Source of the DNA: JAZLIT01 sp045617525
GTDB taxonomy: Bacteria; Bacillota; Bacilli; Bacillales_A; Planococcaceae
Direction of reading: 5' to 3'
Length of the DNA stretch: 5,522 bases
Assembly: GCA_045617525.1 (NCBI GenBank)
Contig: JAZLIT010000055.1
Span: 1-5,522, forward strand
Notes under the pieces: generated by a model
What the model was told of the DNA's origin: nothing
The model's input: the letters and a program-made list of their open reading frames with translations, nothing else
Database searches by the model: none
Made by a program: the position numbers and the translations under genes
Part shown: one piece after another, positions 1-5,184 of the stretch
Numbering within the stretch: position 1 is the stretch's first letter
How the letters are laid out: every line of letters begins with the position of its first letter

Positions 1-138
1 GGGAGAAGGCTGGAGCCGTGCCCGCGAAAAGCGTCCGCCGGAACGGAATCAACGGCTGCGAAGGAAAAGCGAGGACAGGAACGAATTTCGTTCCTGTCCT
101 CGCTTATCTGTGCATAAGTGGACTTTTTCAGTGCCCTC
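1..138. mobile_element. Possible right-hand edge of an insertion element or dispersed repeat (no transposase in window)
   Basis: The first 105 bases are clearly richer in G and C than the rest of the window. They resemble, from memory, a structured repeat common in Bacillus and Lysinibacillus spacers. A 6-bp inverted repeat (AGCCGT at 14-19, ACGGCT at 52-57) encloses smaller self-complementary pieces. After a long hairpin (67-105), the stretch ends in GACTTTTTCAGTGCCCTC (121-138), whose complement GAGGGCACTGAAAAAGTC resembles the terminal repeats I recall for IS1182-family elements. No transposase is visible, and the other end would lie left of the window. All three plus frames are open for over 100 bases, which the high GC explains. 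The element assignment is inference. Confidence 0.33.
67..105. repeat. Long perfect hairpin (19-bp inverted repeat)
   Basis: Bases 67-85 and 87-105 are exact reverse complements around a single T, with AGCGAGGACAGGAACGAA as the core of the left arm. The innermost pairs would open to give a realistic loop of about five bases. Neither side is followed directly by a run of T, so it is not a classical rho-independent terminator. Its place inside the putative element edge fits a structure that shields an element from outside transcription, but that role is inferred. Confidence 0.85.
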
Positions 139-158
139 GAAAAGAGTTGTCTCTTTTC
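139..158 (-). terminator. Weak terminator-like hairpin downstream of the 170-residue membrane protein gene
   Basis: GAAAAGAG (139-146) and CTCTTTTC (151-158) form an 8-bp stem with a 4-base loop, 35 bases beyond the stop of the minus-strand gene. The 3' arm read on the minus strand carries four T residues, but the sequence after it is GAGGGCACTG, so there is no proper T-tract. The putative element end at 121-138 abuts it exactly. The element may have inserted at a former terminator. Confidence 0.35.
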
Positions 159-193
159 TAGTCTTTTGATTGTTCTATTATTTTTCTATTGGC

Positions 194-706
194 TTATAAA
201 GTTGTCAATGAAAGCACAATATTTAAACTTGCATAAATCACTTGAACAATGAACACAGTAATGATGAGTACCCGACCTTTAGATGTGTTCTTAGTACCGA
301 ATGTCCATGGATATAATAGTATTATCGAAAGAATTGGAATTATACATAGTAAAGTGATTGCTAGATTATATTCTAACCCTATGAATACAAAGAACAGTAT
401 AGAGTAGGCAACCTGTAATGCAAAGAAGAGTAAAATGACAGGTAATTGTCCTTTGAGGAAAAAAAACCTATAAGCAAAAATCCAAACAACGAATAAAATA
501 ATAGCCGTAGCTTCAATTATTATGATCATAGGTGAGTTAATGACTAAAAATCCTAGTACTAATACGATAACAATACCAAGTAATTGAGCTTTAGCGGTAT
601 TTTTCATATTTGCAGACGTCCAAGCAAATAGCAAGACCATGGATAAGAGAGGTAATAATAACACTGAATACAATATACTTGCCTCTAAAAGTGATATACC
701 GTCCAA
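194..706 (-). CDS. Membrane protein of unknown function with three repeated helical hairpins
   Basis: I do not recognise this 170-residue protein. It is almost entirely hydrophobic, with about six membrane helices near residues 10-28, 42-58, 60-79, 88-110, 114-133 and 146-168. The start is TTG at 706-704. AAGGAG lies eight bases upstream (720-715), a spacing that strongly supports this start, and no ATG is nearby. The sequence is internally repetitive. Residues 19-39 align with 124-143 (P-x-L-S-x-x-L-L-x-x-W-T, then K-N-T-x-K). Residues 85-104 align with 143-161 (K-G, then Q-V-x-Y). Each repeat has a tryptophan 9-10 residues before a K-[AG]-[QR] motif: W29/K39, W75/K85 and W134/K143. There is no signal peptide, catalytic motif or cysteine cluster. 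It stands alone, divergent from thrS. A transporter-like or sensory membrane role is possible but unsupported. Confidence 0.82.
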   Translation of the reverse strand: MDGISLLEASILYSVLLLPLLSMVLLFAWTSANMKNTAKAQLLGIVIVLVLGFLVINSPMIIIIEATAIILFVVWIFAYRFFFLKGQLPVILLFFALQVAYSILFFVFIGLEYNLAITLLCIIPILSIILLYPWTFGTKNTSKGRVLIITVFIVQVIYASLNIVLSLTTL

Positions 707-727
707 AAAAACAGCTCCTTCCTATCT

Positions 728-756
728 ATTATATGTGGAACGACTTAAAGAATGAA
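728..756 (-). promoter_or_regulatory. Possible sigma-A promoter for the 170-residue membrane protein gene
   Basis: On the minus strand a perfect TATAAT (733-728) lies 22 bases upstream of the TTG start. With a 17-base spacer the -35 position reads TTCATT (756-751), only 3 of 6 consensus bases. There is no extended -10 TG. Transcription would begin near 721, directly upstream of the ribosome binding site, giving a very short leader. Confidence 0.42.
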
Positions 757-871
757 ACTGAAATAAGGTTTGATATCCATTAAGGTCATGCGTAAAATCT
801 ATTAACTGGGTTGGATTAAATATTTTTTTAGCAATAGGTATTGTTCACCGAGGATAATAGTAAATTAAATA

Positions 872-900
872 TTGACATTATTCTAATAATAAAGTAAATT
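872..900 (+). promoter_or_regulatory. Sigma-A promoter for the T-box leader and thrS
   Basis: A perfect TTGACA -35 (872-877) is followed after 17 bases by TAAATT (895-900), which matches 4 of 6 bases of the -10 consensus including the conserved first T, second A and last T. Transcription would start near 907, just upstream of the first paired bases of the T-box. The bases between 721 and 871 hold no gene that I can support. Confidence 0.68.
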
Positions 901-924
901 AAAGACTAATTTCAATTTAAAAAG

Positions 925-1168
925 CAATGACAAGGATATGAATCCAATTTGAGAAGGTTAGCAGAGAGGGAAATCACCGGCTGAAAGTTTCCTAACTAGA
1001 CAATTTGATTTACTCCCTTTGAGCTGTGCTAGGAAACTAGCAACGTGTGCAGGCGTTATCTGCAATCAATGAGCTACTATACGCTATTGCGGAAGTAGGA
1101 ATTTGGGTGGAACCACGGGTATTCAAACACATACTCGTCCCTTTGTGGACGAATATGTGTTTTTTTAT
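925..1168 (+). promoter_or_regulatory. T-box leader (tRNA-Thr-sensing) controlling thrS
   Basis: This leader reads the charging state of tRNA-Thr and lets thrS be transcribed when uncharged tRNA binds. Stem I has a lower helix (AATC 941-944 with GATT 1007-1010), a specifier loop, an upper helix GTTAG/CTAAC (957-961/992-996), and the conserved tip elements AGAGAG (963-968) and GGCTG (979-983). Threonine codons in the loop region are ACT (995-997) or ACA (1000-1002); I cannot decide between them. Further hairpins are GCTAG-GAAA-CTAGC (1028-1041) and GCAAT/ATTGC (1062-1066/1086-1090). The T-box itself is GGGTGGAACCACG (1105-1117). In the antiterminator, GGG (1105-1107) pairs with CCC (1139-1141) and ACG (1115-1117) with CGT (1136-1138), around the exposed TGGA. 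That pairing competes with the terminator at 1125-1168. Confidence 0.95.
1125..1168 (+). terminator. T-box regulatory terminator upstream of thrS
   Basis: AAACACATACTCGTCC (1125-1140) pairs with 1147-1162 around the six-base loop CTTTGT, with one C-A mismatch, and the stem runs into a T-tract at 1161-1166. Its 5' arm contains the CGTCCC needed for the antiterminator, so the two structures exclude each other. This is the conditional stop of the leader and not the end of an upstream gene. Confidence 0.93.
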
Positions 1169-1208
1169 TTGCCTTTAAGGCAGCAGAAAGTAGAAAAGGA
1201 GCGTTTAT

Positions 1209-3143
1209 ATGACAAATCAACAAGTATTAATACAATTTCCTGATGGTAAACAAGTACCGTTTGCAAAAGGTGTTACGCTAACCGAAATTGCCAAAGTAAT
1301 TAGTCCGAGTTTAGCGAAAAAAGCGGTAGCAGGAAGTGTAAATAAAACCACATATGATTTGGAGCGACCGATTCTTACTGATGCTCAAATTGCTATTTAT
1401 GATGCACATGCAGCAGAAGGGGTAGAAGTCATTCGTCATTCGACAGCCCATCTATTAGCACAGGCGATAAAGCGTGTATATCCAGAAGCAAATTTTGGTG
1501 TAGGTCCAGTGATCGAACATGGCTTTTATTATGATATCGAGATGGCTCATACGTTAGTGCCTGAAGATTTAGCAGTGCTTGAACGTGAAATGAAAAAAAT
1601 TGTCAGTGAAAACCTACCTGTTACTCGAAAAGAAGTAACAAGACAGGAAGCCGAACAATTATTTGCCCAAGATCCACTAAAGCTAGAATTACTGGAAGCA
1701 ATTCCTTTAGATGAATGCGTGACAGTATACGAACAGGGCGAATTTTACGACTTATGCAGAGGACCACATGTACCGACAACGAATAAAATTCAGCATTTTA
1801 AATTAATGTCGATTTCAGGTGCCTACTGGCGTGGTGATAGTAATAATCAAATGCTACAACGGATTTATGGCGTTGCTTTTTCTAGTAAAGAAGCGTTACA
1901 AGAGCATTTTGTGTTTCTTGAAGAAGCAGAAAAACGGAATCATCGTAAGCTAGGAAAAGAGCTGGAACTATTTATGTTTTCTGAGGAAGCTCCGGGCATG
2001 CCATTTTATTTAGCAAACGGGCAGATTATCCGTAATGAGCTGGAAGCCTTCTTACGTAATTTGCAAACAATGTACGATTACAAAGAAGTTCGTACGCCAA
2101 TGATGATGAATCAACGCTTATGGGAGCAGTCAGGACATTGGCAGCATTATAAAGAAAATATGTATTTTACACAGGTAGATGAGCAAAAATTTGCCTTGAA
2201 GCCAATGAATTGTCCAGGTCATATGCTGATTTATAAAAATGATTTGCATTCTTACCGCGATTTACCGATTCGTATGGCGGAATTCGGGCAAGTCCATCGT
2301 CATGAATTTAGCGGTGCATTGAATGGTTTATTACGTGTTCGTACGTTCTGCCAAGATGACGCGCATATTTTTGTGACACCAGATCAAATTGAAGCCGAAA
2401 TTACATTAGCCTTAAAAATAATTGATACGGTTTACAAGGTATTTGGCTTTGACTATGAAATCGAATTATCGACACGACCAGATGATTTTATGGGGGAAGT
2501 TGCACTATGGGATCAGGCTGAGCAAGCGTTAGAAAATGTCTTAAATAGCTTAGGCTATAAATATAAAGTTAATGCAGGTGACGGAGCCTTTTATGGACCG
2601 AAGATTGATGTCCATATAAAGGATGCGATCAAGCGTAGTCATCAATGTGCAACGGTGCAGCTAGACTTCCAACTACCAGAAAAGTTCGATTTAACGTATA
2701 TAAATGAAGCCAATGAAAAAGTGCGTCCAGTTGTACTTCACCGAGCAGTATTCGGTTCAATTGATCGTTTCCTAGGGATTTTGATTGAACATTTTAGCGG
2801 CGCATTCCCACTATGGCTCGCACCAAAGCAAGTTGAAATAATAGGCGTTTCAGAAGTGCATAAAGCCTATGTCCAAGAAATTTATGAAAAGTGCAAGCAA
2901 GCAGGAATTCGCGTGTCAATCGATATGCGAAACGAAAAATTAGGGCGGAAAATTCGAGAGGCACAGCTGAAAAAAGTACCGTATCTTCTTGTATTAGGGG
3001 ATGAGGAAGTAGATGAAAGAACTGTGACTGTTCGAGCGTATAAGCAAGACGGTCTACAAAAAATGGAATTAGATAAATTTATTGGGGAGTTAAAATGGGA
3101 GATTATAGAAAAACAATTACCGAAGTTTAATCTAGATAATTGA
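1209..3143 (+). CDS. thrS: Threonine--tRNA ligase (class II aminoacyl-tRNA synthetase)
   Basis: This cytosolic enzyme joins threonine to tRNA-Thr using ATP. At 644 residues it is full length for the bacterial family. In order it has an N-terminal TGS domain (about 1-63) and an editing domain that removes mischarged serine, with HSTAH (H77, H81) and CRGPH (C183, H187). The class II catalytic core (about 245-535) has motif 1 around 296-311, motif 2 with R364 in HRHE, and motif 3 with R520. The zinc ligands C335, H386 and H511 are all present. The anticodon-binding domain is about 538-630. The ATG at 1209 has AAGGAG (1196-1201) seven bases upstream, and the N-terminus fits the family. It is transcribed alone between its T-box and a strong terminator. 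Bacilli may carry a second paralogue, thrZ. The neighbours here do not settle which copy this is, so the symbol could be thrZ. Confidence 0.97.
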   Translation: MTNQQVLIQFPDGKQVPFAKGVTLTEIAKVISPSLAKKAVAGSVNKTTYDLERPILTDAQIAIYDAHAAEGVEVIRHSTAHLLAQAIKRVYPEANFGVGPVIEHGFYYDIEMAHTLVPEDLAVLEREMKKIVSENLPVTRKEVTRQEAEQLFAQDPLKLELLEAIPLDECVTVYEQGEFYDLCRGPHVPTTNKIQHFKLMSISGAYWRGDSNNQMLQRIYGVAFSSKEALQEHFVFLEEAEKRNHRKLGKELELFMFSEEAPGMPFYLANGQIIRNELEAFLRNLQTMYDYKEVRTPMMMNQRLWEQSGHWQHYKENMYFTQVDEQKFALKPMNCPGHMLIYKNDLHSYRDLPIRMAEFGQVHRHEFSGALNGLLRVRTFCQDDAHIFVTPDQIEAEITLALKIIDTVYKVFGFDYEIELSTRPDDFMGEVALWDQAEQALENVLNSLGYKYKVNAGDGAFYGPKIDVHIKDAIKRSHQCATVQLDFQLPEKFDLTYINEANEKVRPVVLHRAVFGSIDRFLGILIEHFSGAFPLWLAPKQVEIIGVSEVHKAYVQEIYEKCKQAGIRVSIDMRNEKLGRKIREAQLKKVPYLLVLGDEEVDERTVTVRAYKQDGLQKMELDKFIGELKWEIIEKQLPKFNLDN

Positions 3144-3198
3144 AAATGAAATCGAAATAAAAGAGTAATACACCTCCAAAATAATACAGATAACAGGT

Positions 3199-3244
3199 AC
3201 CTCGTATTTTGAGCAACGTTGTTCAAAATACGAGGTTTCTTTCT
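3199..3244 (+). terminator. Rho-independent terminator of thrS
   Basis: ACCTCGTATTTTGAGC (3199-3214) pairs with GTTCAAAATACGAGGT (3221-3236) around the loop AACGTT, with one G-U pair near the loop, followed by TTTCTTTCT. It lies 55 bases after the thrS stop, and I see no gene in between. No matching T-tract is apparent for the opposite direction. Confidence 0.9.
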
Positions 3245-3446
3245 ATCCCAAAATCGAGGCTTGTCGGTAATTTTTAATCAACCTTTTTAAAAAGTACATG
3301 AAATGTTAAATTAATATTCAAAAACACTGGTTCTATTTAAAAATTGTATCTGACCTTCCTTCTTTAGATTGAATAATTAACATATATTTACCATTGTGAC
3401 TTCACAATGTATTTGTTCTTTATACGTATCTTTAAAAAGTAATCTT
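3245..3446. other. Spacer between thrS and the YitT-family gene
   Basis: This AT-rich stretch has no ORF with a ribosome binding site that I can support. It contains a 12-bp A/T palindrome CTTTTTAAAAAG near 3283 and the strong palindrome at 3392-3409. No good promoter is obvious. The best pair for the downstream gene is TTCACA (3401-3406, 5 of 6 bases of a -35) with TACGTA (3423-3428), which is a weak -10. If that is the promoter, the palindrome overlaps its -35. Confidence 0.5.
3392..3409. promoter_or_regulatory. Operator-like perfect palindrome upstream of the YitT-family gene
   Basis: CATTGTGA and TCACAATG are exact reverse complements separated by CT, giving 18 bp of dyad symmetry 50 bases upstream of the proposed start. 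The half-site TTGTGA is shared with Rex and CRP/FNR-type sites, but the spacing is too short for either (Rex would be TTGTGAA-N4-TTCACAA; CRP would have six bases between TGTGA and TCACA). The regulator is therefore unknown. A hairpin function in RNA is less likely, as no T-tract follows. Confidence 0.45.
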
Positions 3447-3454
3447 AGGAGGTG
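3447..3454 (+). promoter_or_regulatory. Strong ribosome binding site that places the YitT-family start at CTG
   Basis: AGGAGGTG is nearly the full complement of the 16S rRNA 3' end. From AGGAGG (3447-3452) there are seven bases to CTG at 3460, the optimal distance. There is no in-frame ATG, GTG or TTG between the upstream stop (3433-3435) and 3697. The site can fold on itself (AGGT 3450-3453 with ACCT 3458-3461), which might limit access to the start. Confidence 0.75.
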
Positions 3455-3459
3455 GTCAC

Positions 3460-4023
3460 CTGTATTTTCTAAAAAAAGGTTTTGCACTAATTATAGGCAG
3501 TATTCTGCTATCTTTAGGAATAAATTTATTTTTAGTACCCCATGAGATATTAGATGGAGGTACAATTGGTATCGGATTAATATTAAATTACATATGGGGT
3601 ATAAGAACGGGTGTCACAATTATTCTATTAAGTATTCCAATCTTTATATTCGCATGGTTTAATTACAGAAATTATTTCTATAATAGTTTACATGGGATGC
3701 TTGTCTCTTCTTTTTTTATTGATTTTCTATCACCCGTTAGTAATCTAATTGAGATTGAAGCATTCTATAGTTCGATTTTAGGTGGCATCTTAGTAGGAAG
3801 TGGGATTGGATTGATGTTAAAGTTTCAGACAAGTACAGGAGGCACAGATTTTATTGCCCAGTTTTTATGTGATAAAACAGGCATAAATGTAGGGATATAT
3901 ATTTTAATCATTGATGCTCTGGTTATTATATGCGGTGGTATATTATTACCTCCCGATACGTTTTATCTTTCTATTTTAACTATATTTTTTGTGGGTGTAA
4001 CTACAAGTTTTATTACAAGATAG
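3460..4023 (+). CDS. Short YitT-family (DUF161) membrane protein, apparent CTG start
   Basis: The frame encodes 187 residues if read from CTG. It matches what I know of the YitT family. A helix at about 6-25 follows the start FLKKGFAL, then comes VPHEILDGGTIGIGLIL (25-41), a helix at about 50-67, NSLHGMLVSSFFIDF (75-89), the glycine-rich GGILVGSGIGLMLKF (108-122), TSTGGTDFIAQF (124-135), and a last pair of helices ending in TTSFITR. The C-terminal DUF2179 domain of longer members is absent, which fits the short subgroup. The substrate is unknown. The first ATG (3697) would delete the first 79 residues, including two helices and the conserved VPH and DGG segment, so it is not the true start. 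CTG has an ideal ribosome binding site. Either the gene uses a rare CTG start or a normal start has mutated and the gene is decaying. No internal stop or frameshift is seen. Confidence 0.8.
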   Translation: MYFLKKGFALIIGSILLSLGINLFLVPHEILDGGTIGIGLILNYIWGIRTGVTIILLSIPIFIFAWFNYRNYFYNSLHGMLVSSFFIDFLSPVSNLIEIEAFYSSILGGILVGSGIGLMLKFQTSTGGTDFIAQFLCDKTGINVGIYILIIDALVIICGGILLPPDTFYLSILTIFFVGVTTSFITR

Positions 4024-4028
4024 GATCT

Positions 4029-4063
4029 GTTGGAATTCTTACTTATACTTCCAATTGTTTTTT
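4029..4063 (+). terminator. Probable terminator of the YitT-family gene, inside the convergent gene's 3' end
   Basis: GTTGGAA (4029-4035) and TTCCAAT (4049-4055) form a 6-7 bp stem with a 13-base loop, followed by TGTTTTTT (4056-4063). It starts six bases after the stop codon. It is AT-rich and weak, and it overlaps the last codons of the minus-strand gene. On the minus strand no T-tract follows, so the convergent gene would need another stop signal. Confidence 0.42.
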
Positions 4064-4596
4064 ATCTTCTGTCCAATTAAAATAAGTACAATTAAATATA
4101 AAGCAATTAATATGAGTGTTTGCCAGTTACCATCAGCTAGCTGATTTCCTGCCAATGAAAAGCCGAGAAGAATAGGTAACTTACCTAAAATGGTTGCAGC
4201 CACAAATGCTGTAAATGTGACCCCCGAAATACCTGCAAGAAGATTTATACCTGCAGAGGGAAGAATTGGTACAAGTCTTCCAATAAGTACGGCAAGGAAT
4301 CCATTTGTTTGAATAAGTGATATAAAACGTTCTAATCTACAATATTTTAATAAAAGCTTATTAGCTAAATCACGAAGTAAATTTTTACTTAATAGGAACA
4401 AGATGATGGATCCTACTACTGTCCCACCAAGATTAATTATAAGTCCCGTTATGAGAGAATGACTTGCCCCTATGAAAGTCGCTAAAATTGGAATTGGTGC
4501 AAAGGGAACTAAAGATACTAACACCATTATTAAAAATTGTAACAACGTTGAATACTTACTTTCTGAATGAGTGAATGAATTAAGTAATTGTTCCAT
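4039..4596 (-). CDS. VTT-domain (TVP38/TMEM64, DedA-like) membrane protein
   Basis: This 185-residue protein belongs to the VTT/DedA superfamily of inner-membrane proteins, several of which move lipids such as undecaprenyl phosphate or phosphatidylethanolamine across the membrane. The substrate here is not known. Helices are near 17-40, 47-70, 98-115, 120-145 and 158-178. The first half shows PFAPIPILATFIGA (31-44) and a re-entrant glycine-rich stretch GGTVVGS (57-63). The second half has the family signature GRLVPILPSAGINLLAG (106-122) with R107, P110, P113 and N118, then GKLP (138-141). ATG at 4596-4594 is the only usable start after an in-frame stop. Its ribosome binding site is poor (AAAAGAG, 12 bases upstream). 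The stop lies 15 bases from that of the convergent YitT-family gene. A possible 31-codon ORF ends 25 bases upstream and may be co-transcribed. Confidence 0.85.
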   Translation of the reverse strand: MEQLLNSFTHSESKYSTLLQFLIMVLVSLVPFAPIPILATFIGASHSLITGLIINLGGTVVGSIILFLLSKNLLRDLANKLLLKYCRLERFISLIQTNGFLAVLIGRLVPILPSAGINLLAGISGVTFTAFVAATILGKLPILLGFSLAGNQLADGNWQTLILIALYLIVLILIGQKIKNNWKYK

Positions 4597-4621
4597 TTTG
4601 AATGAAAGCTCTTTTCTATTA

Positions 4622-4717
4622 CTAAATTTTTATAACTTTATGTCTATTGGTTCGTAACCCAGGTGGATAAAGCGTTGTATACACTTTCAAACCAATATTT
4701 TCTGCGATAGAATTCAT
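4622..4717 (-). CDS. Possible 31-residue small protein, or the tail of a lost gene
   Basis: ATG at 4717-4715 opens a 31-codon frame, MNSIAENIGLKVY to its end RHKVIKI, stopping at TAG (4624-4622), 25 bases upstream of the VTT gene start. AAGGAT (4729-4724) lies six bases before the ATG, a well-placed ribosome binding site. The same frame is open 14 codons further upstream, to a stop at 4762-4760 (PTTSFGHSLAKDDT precedes the Met). It could therefore also be the C-terminal remnant of a larger protein cut off near 4760. I do not recognise the sequence. It has no membrane helix. Chance openness in AT-rich DNA cannot be excluded. Confidence 0.3.
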   Translation of the reverse strand: MNSIAENIGLKVYTTLYPPGLRTNRHKVIKI

Positions 4718-4769
4718 TGTATCATCCTTCGCTAAAGAATGTCCAAAAGAAGTAGTGGGTTAGCACTAA

Positions 4770-4835
4770 GAGGTTGAAGAACTTTCTCAATCAGAAAGAG
4801 GAGAAAAAGGTTTTGGCTCAAGTGGTACAAAATAG
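4770..4835 (+). pseudogene. C-terminal relic of a trimeric dUTPase (motif V)
   Basis: The frame encodes EVEELSQSERGEKGFGSSGT plus a final K and TAG. The core RGEKGFGSSG matches motif V of trimeric dUTP diphosphatases (general form RGxGGFGSTG), the mobile C-terminal arm that closes over the nucleotide. In these proteins it lies at the very end, as here. The frame is closed directly upstream by TAA (4767-4769) and TAG (4761-4763), so the first five-sixths of the enzyme are missing and no function is possible. In another frame directly upstream (4748-4774) the bases encode RSSGLALRG, which resembles dUTPase motif II (RSGLALK-type). This suggests an internal deletion that removed motifs III and IV and shifted the frame. 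Such dUTPases are common in prophages as well as in chromosomes. Confidence 0.6.
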
Positions 4836-4914
4836 CGTTAGTAAGTAAAAGGTTCGACTTTTCATTTAATAAAATTTACCGAAAGCCAGTAATCAAATAA
4901 CGCATTTAAACACC

Positions 4915-4963
4915 AGGCACCCCCGGTACGATAAACGTATCAATTAAAGGGGGTGCTTCTTTA
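4915..4963 (+). terminator. Rho-independent terminator, probably of the former dUTPase gene
   Basis: AGGCACCCCC (4915-4924) pairs with GGGGGTGCTT (4949-4958; one G-T pair), enclosing a 24-base loop with a nested TACG/CGTA hairpin (4927-4930/4936-4939). It is followed by CTTTAT. It lies 80 bases beyond the dUTPase relic's stop. The T-tract is short and interrupted, so strength is uncertain. Confidence 0.55.
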
Positions 4964-5184
4964 TGTAAATTAAACTTGTGACATTAGATTCCATCACAGC
5001 CCCGTTCTTCCCAATTCCACTAGATTACTTTCACTTTTTGAGCGTACTTTTTCTATTTATTTGGGAATTTAACGTGAAAGTAACATGGTAATATATTCCT
5101 ATTACAGCTATATTACAATCGTGTTACTGCAGAAAAGTGTATGAATCCCGATGCCAAGGTATTCCTGACCTCAATTGTTTCCAT
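4964..5184. other. Gene-free spacer with inverted repeats upstream of the LysM gene
   Basis: I see no gene here. TTACTTTCAC (5025-5034) and GTGAAAGTAA (5074-5083) are a perfect 10-bp inverted repeat 39 bases apart, and TTCCCAA (5008-5014) with TTGGGAA (5061-5067) interleaves with it. A frame from 5092 to 5226 is open and cysteine-containing but has no start with a ribosome binding site. The sequence does not match the conserved blocks of the c-di-AMP (ydaO) riboswitch that precedes some wall-hydrolase genes. Confidence 0.5.
5025..5083. repeat. 10-bp inverted repeat with a 39-base spacer
   Basis: The arms TTACTTTCAC and GTGAAAGTAA are exact reverse complements. No T-tract follows on either strand, so a terminator is unlikely. 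The repeat could be a paired operator or part of an RNA structure if transcription starts further upstream than proposed. Confidence 0.6.

Noticed and set aside
1..117. Open plus-strand frames at the left edge, as a possible end of an upstream gene
   Set aside because: All three frames are open through a GC-rich palindromic repeat, the translations look non-protein-like, and a perfect hairpin lies inside them.
2882..3226. 114-codon minus-strand ORF antisense to the end of thrS
   Set aside because: It lies over the conserved anticodon-binding domain and the thrS terminator, and its composition is what the reverse complement of that gene gives. No ribosome binding site or recognisable domain.
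3394..3407. Rex or CRP/FNR site in the palindrome TTGTGACTTCACAA
   Set aside because: The half-sites fit but the spacing is four bases too short for both families, so I left the regulator unnamed.
3471..3477. Run of seven A as a programmed frameshift site restoring a GTG start (3452)
   Set aside because: The GTG frame meets TAA at 3470-3472 before the run can be used, and the GTG overlaps the ribosome binding site itself.
3697..4023. 108-residue version of the YitT-family protein from the first ATG
   Set aside because: No ribosome binding site at this ATG, and conserved family sequence continues upstream in frame. It is an internal methionine of the longer gene.
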